A stretch of DNA of 5,988 nucleotides from Treponema sp. (GTDB lineage Bacteria > Spirochaetota > Spirochaetia > Treponematales > Breznakiellaceae). The notes under the pieces are model-generated. The model saw only the letters and a program-made list of their open reading frames with translations, was not told the origin of the DNA and searched no databases. The stretch lies in contig JAITAN010000145.1 of assembly GCA_031284105.1 (NCBI GenBank), positions 1-5,988 of the forward strand, written 5' to 3'. Below, in pieces: positions 1 to 4,641 of this stretch (positions are counted from its first letter, which is position 1; each line of letters opens with the position of its first letter). The translations under genes and the position numbers were made by a program.

Positions 1-52
1 GCTTCGGCAGCAATCCCTTTATCTCTTGATAGTGCTCTTCTGTTAGTTCCAT
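1..52 (-). CDS. IS transposase, N-terminal fragment (runs off the left edge)
   Basis: Reading leftward from an ATG at 52-50, the only visible residues are MELTEEHYQEIKGLLPK, after which the gene leaves the window. This opening (MELT, then an aromatic or His/Tyr residue, a short helix, and LLPK) is the usual start of IS5-family-like DDE transposases, which cut and rejoin the ends of their element. That assignment is from memory of the family and rests on 17 residues. The start is placed about 50 bp inside a sequence that looks like the terminal repeat of an IS, as expected for such elements. No strong Shine-Dalgarno is visible: an AAAGGA lies about 30 bp upstream, too far to be convincing. The DDE catalytic residues are outside the window, so intactness cannot be judged. 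Confidence 0.5.
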   Translation of the reverse strand, partial: MELTEEHYQEIKGLLPK

Positions 53-104
53 ACTTACTTTATCTGCTTTTTCTTCTCTTTCCTTTAGTGTGAACACGCC
101 CTAG
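1..104 (-). mobile_element. Right-hand end of an insertion sequence (5' end of its transposase gene)
   Basis: The transposase start at 52 is followed on its upstream side by about 37 bp of A/T- and pyrimidine-rich DNA and then TGTGAACACGCCCTAG (89-104). Read leftward this begins CTAGGGCGTGTTCACA, the form of a terminal inverted repeat. The outer boundary is probably at 101-104; a CTAG or TA target site would fit IS5-type elements, but the duplicate lies outside the window and cannot be checked. A near-copy of the same sequence occurs at 252-267. The family assignment and the boundary are inferences. Confidence 0.4.
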
Positions 105-110
105 TTAAAA

Positions 111-173
111 CTATTGACTTAAAAGCCATGGCGCTTGACTTGAAAGCCGCGGCTATTGACTTGAAAAAGGGAC
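111..173. repeat. Three tandem 21-bp direct repeats
   Basis: Three consecutive units lie at 111-131, 132-152 and 153-173 with an exact 21-bp period. The shared core is TTGACTTRAAAGCC, the first two units ending in CCATGG and CCGCGG; the third unit diverges after the core. The period is a multiple of three. In the plus frame starting at 113 the units read IDLKAMA, LDLKAAA, IDLKKGR, and a minus frame is also open (AFKSSAM, AFKSIV). Each unit carries a TTGACTT resembling a -35 box, but no matching -10 series is seen. No spacers separate the units, so this is not a CRISPR array. Function unknown. Confidence 0.75.
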
Positions 174-275
174 GCCCGCGCCGCCGAAGCGGTCAAAACG
201 CCTCTTTACGGCTTTTATCCGGCCGTCCCGTATGCGTATCGCTTTGCGTACTGTGAACGCGCCCTCGTATAACAT
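153..275 (-). CDS. Possible 40-residue basic small protein (doubtful)
   Basis: An ATG at 275-273 opens a 40-codon leftward frame ending in TAG at 155-153. It begins MLYEGAFTVRKAIRIRDG and continues with a very basic stretch (KAVKRRFDR) and a glycine-rich tail. The amino-acid mix looks natural, but there is no clear Shine-Dalgarno, I recognise no family, and the same frame upstream carries several stops. Its end lies inside the 21-bp tandem repeats. It may equally be the remnant of a longer decayed gene on the minus strand. It is listed only because it is among the more protein-like of the short frames in this stretch. Confidence 0.15.
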   Translation of the reverse strand: MLYEGAFTVRKAIRIRDGRIKAVKRRFDRFGGAGVPFSSQ

Positions 276-722
276 TCCATCAATGGCAGCCTATCATTGT
301 CCTCAATGCAAAATTAGTATGGCGGGCCGGTCCTTATATGCCTTCCCCCGCGGTATTATAGGCAACGGGCAACACGGAGTATCAGGCGTATTTGACCGTG
401 GTAAAACCCTCAAAACGGCGAGGACTGCCGAGTCGGCCTTTACCGCGTCAAAGAGAAACCCAAGGCTATGATTGCCGTGATGTCATGCCCGCAACGGAAA
501 ACGACCTTCCGCGCAAACTGCCAAAGCGGTGTGCAGCGTTACGACGGCAGCCCATAAATCGGGATTTTTTGCGGCATCAAGCGAAACAAGCTGCCGGAGC
601 GGGGGAACGAGCATATCCACATGAGACGGCAAACCTTCGGCGCAGCCCGGTAAAGGATACCATGGGGAGAGCCATACCATTGCCGGCAAATTGCGGCTTC
701 CCTCTCTCAATGCCCTGTAGAT
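174..722. other. Gene-free, apparently decayed stretch
   Basis: I cannot defend an intact gene here. Open frames exist on both strands, but none has a recognisable domain, a good Shine-Dalgarno or a consistent frame. On the minus strand one frame is nearly free of stops from about 760 down to 156, broken at 485-483, 305-303 and 296-291; pieces of it read protein-like, for example the stretch around 640-486 containing LVSLDAAKNPDLWAAVV. On the plus strand, short segments in different frames also look protein-like (171-269, ending YRFAYCERALV; and 386-470, containing DCRVGLYRVKEKP in one frame). This patchwork is typical of pseudogene debris next to an insertion sequence. No tRNA or rRNA was seen. 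Confidence 0.5.
252..267. repeat. Second copy of the IS-end-like motif
   Basis: TGTGAACGCGCCCTCG matches TGTGAACACGCCCTAG at 89-104 at 14 of 16 positions in the same orientation. The flanks on either side are not obviously similar. If 89-104 is an IS terminus, this copy could be a relic of an older insertion or a solo end. Alternatively both could be remnants of a duplicated coding stretch, since each can be read as Cys-Glu-His/Arg-Ala-Leu-Val. Confidence 0.4.
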
Positions 723-1055
723 ATTTTGAAGGTTTTGTCTACTGCTCCCATTTTTTGTCTATGGCTCACCGGTACCGCTTATACGGTTATGGCCGGCTGT
801 GTGGAAGATATTCTCGGTATCCGTCCGGCTCTCAAGGAGCTGCGCCCTCCATTCCTGCGGCGTGGAAAGAATTCCTCATTGAGAAACGCTATCAAGATAA
901 ACCGTTCAATATGCGGGTAACGGGTGTTGAATCCGAATGGCAAACAATCCGGTTGGACATGGGTCACGCTAAACGGAACGTCCCTTAAGGACAACTGCAT
1001 TGAAGGCGCGCTCTGCAAGCGAAAAACAAAATCGCGCCGGAGCTGTGAAAAATAG
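723..1055 (+). pseudogene. Relic of a GH94 phosphorylase (cellobiose-phosphorylase type), C-terminal end only
   Basis: GH94 enzymes split beta-linked disaccharides such as cellobiose with phosphate, giving glucose-1-phosphate and glucose in the cytoplasm. Here only about the last 100 residues of an enzyme normally near 800 residues survive, in three pieces. Frame of 762: WLTGTAYTVMAGCVED then ILGIRPALKELR, the motif that opens the C-terminal sandwich domain of these enzymes. A frame change at about 843-848 leads to PSIPAAWKEF, then IEKRYQDKPFNMRVTG and VESEWQTIRLD. A second change at about 959-963 returns to the first frame with VTLNGTSLKDNCIEGA, ending at TAG 1053-1055. The first junction lacks at least one base and probably a couple of codons; the second has one base extra. 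Just upstream of WLTGTA, where a conserved FEGRSHxHW-type segment would be expected, there is a T-rich duplication instead (724-770). The catalytic part is absent from the window. The family call is from remembered motifs; the frameshifts are visible directly. Confidence 0.8.
724..770. repeat. T-rich tandem duplication, related to the recN upstream region
   Basis: TTTTGTCTACTGCTCCCA (733-750) is followed by TTTTGTCTATGGCTCACC (753-770), an imperfect tandem pair. The second copy, read as TTTTTGTCTATGGCTCAC (752-769), matches 2040-2057 at 17 of 18 positions. The first copy with its flank (724-751) also aligns to 2031-2059 with one gap and five mismatches. It interrupts the conserved region of the GH94 relic just before WLTGTA. 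Confidence 0.45.
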
Positions 1056-1094
1056 CTGGTCCGCAGCTCTTTGAGCTAACCGTGAGTCATAGTG

Positions 1095-1116
1095 CCCGCG
1101 TGTAACACGCATTTTT
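1095..1116 (+). terminator. Candidate intrinsic terminator downstream of the GH94 relic
   Basis: A 5-bp GC-rich stem, GCGTG (1098-1102) with CACGC (1106-1110), encloses a TAA loop and is followed by ATTTTT (1111-1116) in the plus direction. The stem is short, so termination may be weak. It lies about 40 bp after the last stop of the phosphorylase relic, where its terminator would be expected. It can form an alternative pairing with 1139-1147. Confidence 0.4.
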
Positions 1117-1155
1117 AGGACGCCTATATAACCGCTTCACACGCGGGTGGTTTTT
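1095..1155 (+). terminator. Overlapping 9-bp inverted repeat with a second T-tract
   Basis: CCCGCGTGT (1095-1103) is perfectly complementary to ACACGCGGG (1139-1147), with 35 bases between them. The second arm is followed by TGG and TTTTT (1151-1155). This pairing and the short hairpin at 1098-1110 share the same left arm and exclude each other. A smaller CCGC/GCGG hairpin (1132-1135 with 1144-1147) is also possible before the second T-tract. No plus-strand gene follows, so a back-up terminator is the simplest reading. The leftward ZIP gene reads toward this repeat but has no T-tract on its side of it. Confidence 0.3.
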
Positions 1156-1193
1156 GCGGCTTCTCCGGCGGAACGGCAGCATTGCCGCGCGCC

Positions 1194-1985
1194 TTACCCC
1201 AGCGCCACATCCAGTATCATCATAATGACAAAGCCGCCCATAACCGCCATGGTACCGAAATTGGAGTGTTCGCCCAGATGCGCTTCCGGGATTAGTTCCT
1301 CAACAACAACGTAGAGCATTGCGCCCGCGGCAAAGGCAAGGAGCCACGGCATGGCCGGTTCAATAAAGCCCGCAAGCACGACCATCAACAGCCCGAATAA
1401 CGGTTCCGTAATGCCCGAAAGGCAGCCGAGAAAGAAGGAGGTTCCGATTTTCAACCCTTCCTGTCTGAGAGGAAGGGAAATAGCAGCGCCTTCCGGAAAA
1501 TTCTGAATGCCTATGCCGATTGCCAGCGCGGCTGCAGAAGCGTACAGCGCCGGATCTCCCTGGTGCTGCGCGGCAAGCGCAAAAGAAAGCCCGACCGCCA
1601 TACCCTCCGGTATATTGTGCAGCGTTACGGCCGAGACAAGCAAAGTCGTACGCTTCATGGAAGTTGAGACGCCCTCTTGCGTATTTGTCCCCGGGTGCAG
1701 GTGGGGGATCAAATGATCAAGCGCCAGAAGAAAAAGAACGCCTAAAAGAAAACCACATGCCGCCGGTATCCACCCAATTCCACCGTTCGATTCCGCGGTT
1801 TCTATTGCAGGAACAAGCAGGCCGAACACCGAAGCCGAAATCATAATACCGGCCGCAAAACCCAAGAAAATAGTTTGAATAAGCCTGCCGGTCTGATTAC
1901 GAAAAAAGAACACCATCGCCGATCCGAAACACGTCATAAGAAAAATAAAACCTGTTCCTCCTGATACCCATAATAAACTTTGCAT
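1194..1985 (-). CDS. ZIP-family metal transporter (GufA-like)
   Basis: A 263-residue inner-membrane protein expected to import divalent metals, mainly zinc and possibly iron or manganese. About eight hydrophobic segments are visible, the first at residues 3-28 directly after the initiator Met. The metal-binding helices are present: HNIPEG at 123-128 and QNFPEG at 161-166, plus EELIPEAH at 229-236. The loop DHLIPHLHPG (90-99) is histidine-rich, as usual between helices 3 and 4. The QNFPEG form and the following SLPLRQEG and SGITEP are typical of the GufA-like branch. Length fits that branch (about 250-270). The frame stays open to 2057, but the start at 1985 is chosen because AAAGGAGG (2000-1993) lies 7 bp before it and the extra 24 residues are polar and unlike the family. 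It stands alone, divergent from recN, with no strong terminator visible after its TAA. Metal specificity cannot be read from the sequence. Confidence 0.92.
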   Translation of the reverse strand: MQSLLWVSGGTGFIFLMTCFGSAMVFFFRNQTGRLIQTIFLGFAAGIMISASVFGLLVPAIETAESNGGIGWIPAACGFLLGVLFLLALDHLIPHLHPGTNTQEGVSTSMKRTTLLVSAVTLHNIPEGMAVGLSFALAAQHQGDPALYASAAALAIGIGIQNFPEGAAISLPLRQEGLKIGTSFFLGCLSGITEPLFGLLMVVLAGFIEPAMPWLLAFAAGAMLYVVVEELIPEAHLGEHSNFGTMAVMGGFVIMMILDVALG

Positions 1986-1992
1986 ACGCCGT

Positions 1993-2000
1993 CCTCCTTT
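1993..2000 (-). promoter_or_regulatory. Shine-Dalgarno site of the ZIP transporter gene
   Basis: The minus strand reads AAAGGAGG, then 7 bases, then ATG at 1985. This near-perfect site fixes the start at 1985 rather than at the longer open frame's upstream codon. Confidence 0.85.
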
Positions 2001-2010
2001 TAGCTCATTG

Positions 2011-2040
2011 AGTATATGTAACCGTAAATCTTTTGAAAGT
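2011..2040 (-). promoter_or_regulatory. Possible promoter of the ZIP transporter gene
   Basis: On the minus strand TATACT (2016-2011) is a good -10 box. About 16-17 bp upstream lies CTTTCA/TTTCAA, a poor -35 match. The start of transcription would fall near 2004, giving a leader of about 19 bases that still contains the Shine-Dalgarno site. No convincing Zur or Fur palindrome overlaps it. Confidence 0.35.
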
Positions 2041-2059
2041 TTTTGTCTATGGCCCACAT
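2031..2059. repeat. Copy of the T-rich motif found in the GH94 relic
   Basis: This stretch, containing TTTTTGTCTATGGCCCAC (2040-2057), matches 752-769 at 17 of 18 positions and aligns more loosely to 724-751. It sits in the divergent ZIP/recN intergenic region and overlaps the presumed -35 area of the ZIP promoter. Function unknown. Confidence 0.45.
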
Positions 2060-2092
2060 CAAGATGCGCGCGGCCCGCCTTCTATAGCAGTC

Positions 2093-2121
2093 TTGCAAAA
2101 AAAACTTTTCAATAGTATAGT
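2093..2121 (+). promoter_or_regulatory. Candidate recN promoter, almost touching the start codon
   Basis: TTGCAA (2093-2098, four of six to consensus) is followed after exactly 17 bp by TATAGT (2116-2121, five of six). Transcription would begin near 2127-2129, only about 3-5 bases before the recN ATG at 2132. The region is A/T-rich and carries no Shine-Dalgarno. Confidence 0.5.
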
Positions 2122-2131
2122 TATTAAAAAT

Positions 2132-3871
2132 ATGCTTGAAGAAATTAGTATCAAAAATTACGCTCTTATTGACAGCCTTTCTCTTACCTTTCAAAATGGT
2201 TTTAATGTCCTGACCGGTGAAACGGGAGCGGGAAAGTCCATCATTGTAGGGTCTTTGAGCTTCCTTCTCGGCGGAAAAACGGACGGCGGTGTGATACGTA
2301 CCGGTACCGATGAGGCAAGCGTTTCCGCAGTAGTCTCTATCGGAAACAGCAATAAGGACGCGCTCGATTGGTTGTCGTCCAGGGACATTAGAATCGAAGA
2401 CGGTCAAGTCATCGTCCGGCGGGGCATCAAATCTTCGGGCAGAAGTACTATCTATATACAGAACGTACCGGTATCGCGCACGGACCTTGCAGAATTTATG
2501 TCCCTGCTCTTCGATCTACATGGGCAACATTCACACGAAACTCTTATGCATGATGAAAACTACCGGAAATACCTCGACGGATTTGCACGGCTTGAGCATG
2601 AAACCAATGACTTTAACCGCGTGTTTCTGGACCTTGCCGGCAAGCGAAGAATCCTTGAAACGCAAGCCGGTATGGAAAAAGATCGTGAAACCAGAATTGA
2701 AATGCTCCGGTACGCGATTGATGAGATAATGGCGGCGCATCCTCAAAAAGGTGAAATTCAAGAGCTTGAAAATGAAGCGGCCCGTTTAGGCGATTTTGAG
2801 AAACTAATCGGCTACGTGAACAACGCGGCGGAAGCGTTTTTCGATGACGATACCTCCGCGCTGCTCTTGGTGCGGCGCGCTCGAACATCTCTTGAAAGCG
2901 CCGCGGATATTGACGGCTCTCTCTCCGCTATACTGAAACGAGTGGAAGACCTTTTCTACGAAGCCGAAGATATTGCCGAAGAATTCCGCAACTACCGCGA
3001 TATCCTGTCCTACAATCCCGAACGGCTTGAAGAAGTTGAAGAACGCCTGAATGTATTACTTAAATTAAAGAAAAAATATGGCGGAAGCAATACGGGACTT
3101 TTCAATAGTGAAGATGGAATTCTTGCCTATAAGGAAAAAGCTGCCGCGGAAATTGAATCGCTTTCACGCCTCGAAGAAAACCGCGATAAACTCAAGGCGG
3201 AAATTACCGCTCTTGAACAAGAGATCGCAAACCGTGCACCTGTTTTAACCGGAAAACGAAGAGACGCGGCTCGTATGTTAAGCGGTAAGATCACCGAGAG
3301 TTTGACTTATCTGGGTATGCCTCATGCCCGTTTTGAAGTTGAGGTTACGAATAAGGGAGAAACCGGTCTCGTATGCGGGCCATGGGGCGCGGACAACATC
3401 AGGTTTCTTATATCGGCAAATGTGGGTGAACCGCTTAAAGAGCTTTCCCGTATAGCTTCAGGCGGAGAGCTTTCCCGTGTAATGCTTGCCATCAAAACCG
3501 TCCTTTCAGACGCGGACGTGCTTGAAACGTTGGTTTTTGATGAAATAGATGCGGGCATCGGCGGGGAAGTCGCGGTTGCCGTCGGCGAATACCTGGTAAG
3601 AATTGGTAAAATGAAACAGATTTTTTGCGTTACTCATCTTGCAAGTATTGCTGTCCGCGCCGATAATCATCTTAAGGTAGAAAAAAGAAACGACGCGGGC
3701 AGAACTTCTACCGGTGTTACGCAGTTGAACAGGGAAGAACGGCGGACAGAGATCGCTCGTATGCTTGCCGGAGATGCGGGTGTTGCCGCTCTTGCACATG
3801 CGGATGAGATGCTTGTAAAATATGGGAAAGGAGTAAATGATGGCCGGCGACAGGCAGCTATACCTGAATAA
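2132..3871 (+). CDS. recN: DNA repair protein RecN
   Basis: A 579-residue SMC-like ATPase of the RecN family, which acts early in repair of DNA double-strand breaks together with RecA. All expected elements are present in order: Walker A GETGAGKS (29-36), the Q-loop region LFDLHGQHSHETLM (126-139), a long Glu/Lys-rich coiled-coil section (about 155-365), the ABC signature IASGGELSR (441-449), Walker B LVFDEIDAGIGG (467-478), and the switch His in CVTHLASIA (499-507). Length is normal (E. coli RecN is 553). The start at 2132 is chosen because MLEEISIKNYALID matches the canonical RecN N-terminus; the frame remains open upstream to 2033, but those 33 residues have no family counterpart. No Shine-Dalgarno precedes it. 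The last 32 bp overlap the next gene. In many bacteria recN follows nadK or argR; here its neighbour is a divergent metal transporter, so the ancestral upstream context appears to be lost. No damage to the gene is visible. Confidence 0.97.
   Translation: MLEEISIKNYALIDSLSLTFQNGFNVLTGETGAGKSIIVGSLSFLLGGKTDGGVIRTGTDEASVSAVVSIGNSNKDALDWLSSRDIRIEDGQVIVRRGIKSSGRSTIYIQNVPVSRTDLAEFMSLLFDLHGQHSHETLMHDENYRKYLDGFARLEHETNDFNRVFLDLAGKRRILETQAGMEKDRETRIEMLRYAIDEIMAAHPQKGEIQELENEAARLGDFEKLIGYVNNAAEAFFDDDTSALLLVRRARTSLESAADIDGSLSAILKRVEDLFYEAEDIAEEFRNYRDILSYNPERLEEVEERLNVLLKLKKKYGGSNTGLFNSEDGILAYKEKAAAEIESLSRLEENRDKLKAEITALEQEIANRAPVLTGKRRDAARMLSGKITESLTYLGMPHARFEVEVTNKGETGLVCGPWGADNIRFLISANVGEPLKELSRIASGGELSRVMLAIKTVLSDADVLETLVFDEIDAGIGGEVAVAVGEYLVRIGKMKQIFCVTHLASIAVRADNHLKVEKRNDAGRTSTGVTQLNREERRTEIARMLAGDAGVAALAHADEMLVKYGKGVNDGRRQAAIPE
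3827..3833 (+). promoter_or_regulatory. Shine-Dalgarno site inside recN for the next gene
   Basis: AAAGGAG lies within the recN coding region, followed by TAA and then two adjacent ATG codons (3837 and 3840). Spacing is 3 bases to the first and 6 to the second, favouring 3840. Terminating ribosomes on recN would pass directly over this site, suggesting translational coupling. Confidence 0.75.
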
Positions 3872-4628
3872 ATGTTCCGATTATCAAAGTTCGATTGACA
3901 CAATGCTAGCGTGGGAGAAAAATTTTGCGGCTGAAATGCCTGAAGATCCGGTTGAATTAGCAGTAGGCAAAGTAAAATTGGTGAATGAATCTCTCGATCT
4001 TTCCTCGCATTATATTATGTTGAATGAGATTTCTATGTCGGTACTGGACAAGAAGAATGAAAATGCTATGAATAACGCCAGGAAATCGATCATAAAAGCA
4101 ATTACGTTCATGGAAGAACTGGTTTCTCCCTTTCTTGATGCGCCGTACGGAGAATATGAGGAGAGGGTTGAACGTCTTGTGCAAGTCAGTGCAAAGGAAC
4201 GCTATTTTTTGATAAAAAAACAGGGACTTGCCATTGATTTGCTGAAAAACACCTATGGAGAGAATACCAAATGGAAATGGTCGTTTGTCGATATTGAAGG
4301 ACGTTTTATAACGGTAACAAAAAATTTCCTTGATTTAAAAAACGCCGTGTACAATACGGATCTCCGTTCTCCTGATTATGAGCCTACATTCTACCATATC
4401 AGGCTTATTAAAAAACTACTCTCTAAAGGCGCCGATATGTACCGGGAAAAATATGAAATCGTCTCCCATCTAGAAACCGACTTTAAAAAGAGTATCGCTT
4501 TTCTCAATGCCTTGCGCTATATATATAGCGTGTTAGGGGAATCCGAAAACGCCGAATTAATAAAAAAGAAAGCCGAAATATGGAGCGGGAAACTGGAAGC
4601 GGATATAAAGCGTGAAAAACAAAAATAG
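3840..4628 (+). CDS. Conserved-looking helical protein of unknown function, coupled to recN
   Basis: I do not recognise this 262-residue protein as a named family. It has no signal peptide or membrane segment and is rich in Lys, Glu, Leu and Ile, so it is probably a cytoplasmic, largely helical protein. The most structured-looking part is WKWSFVDIEGRFITVTKNFLDLKNAV (two parts, about 145-154 and 155-170), preceded by a long charged helix (about 105-140) and followed by RLIKKLLSKGADMYREKYEI (188-207). The C-terminus is strongly basic and acidic mixed (KKKAEIWSGKLEADIKREKQK, 242-262). The start at 3840 follows the Shine-Dalgarno spacing; 3837 would add one Met. It overlaps recN by 32 bp in a different frame, so the two are almost certainly cotranscribed. 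I recall, without being able to check, that treponemal recN genes often have an uncharacterised gene of this size downstream. A role linked to RecN is only an association by position. Codons are more A/T-rich than those of the flanking genes. Confidence 0.85.
   Translation: MAGDRQLYLNKCSDYQSSIDTMLAWEKNFAAEMPEDPVELAVGKVKLVNESLDLSSHYIMLNEISMSVLDKKNENAMNNARKSIIKAITFMEELVSPFLDAPYGEYEERVERLVQVSAKERYFLIKKQGLAIDLLKNTYGENTKWKWSFVDIEGRFITVTKNFLDLKNAVYNTDLRSPDYEPTFYHIRLIKKLLSKGADMYREKYEIVSHLETDFKKSIAFLNALRYIYSVLGESENAELIKKKAEIWSGKLEADIKREKQK
4515..4530. repeat. Perfect 16-bp palindrome inside a coding region
   Basis: CGCTATATATATAGCG is self-complementary over all 16 bases and encodes part of LRYIYSVL in the unknown gene. 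It may form a hairpin or cruciform or simply reflect codon choice for Tyr-Ile-Tyr. Confidence 0.6.
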
Positions 4629-4641
4629 GGTGGTTTTGCTT

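Noticed and set aside
111..173. CRISPR array
   Set aside because: The repeats are directly adjacent with no unique spacers, and no cas genes are nearby.
392..988. A 198-codon plus-strand open frame
   Set aside because: It joins frame pieces of unrelated character. Only its last third matches a GH94 protein, and that match enters and leaves this frame through frameshifts, so it is not a real gene.
1065..1077. AGCTC-TTT-GAGCT hairpin as a terminator
   Set aside because: No T-tract follows on either strand, and the stem is only 5 bp.
1520..1846. A 108-codon plus-strand open frame opposite the ZIP gene
   Set aside because: It is antisense to an intact transporter gene with clear motifs; its Pro/Arg/Lys-rich product is typical of a shadow frame.
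1986..2057. Upstream extension of the ZIP transporter to 2057
   Set aside because: The Shine-Dalgarno site AAAGGAGG lies 7 bp before the start at 1985, and the additional residues are polar and not family-like.
2050..2088. A 12-residue leader peptide (ATG at 2050 to TAG at 2086-2088) ahead of recN
   Set aside because: It has no good ribosome site and lies upstream of the better recN promoter, so it would not be on the recN transcript.
2033..2131. Upstream extension of recN to a TTG at 2033
   Set aside because: The added 33 residues have no RecN counterpart, and the canonical N-terminus begins exactly at 2132.
2000..2407. A 135-codon minus-strand open frame opposite the recN start
   Set aside because: It is mostly a shadow of recN; the part outside recN is the ZIP upstream region, and no ribosome site or domain is evident.
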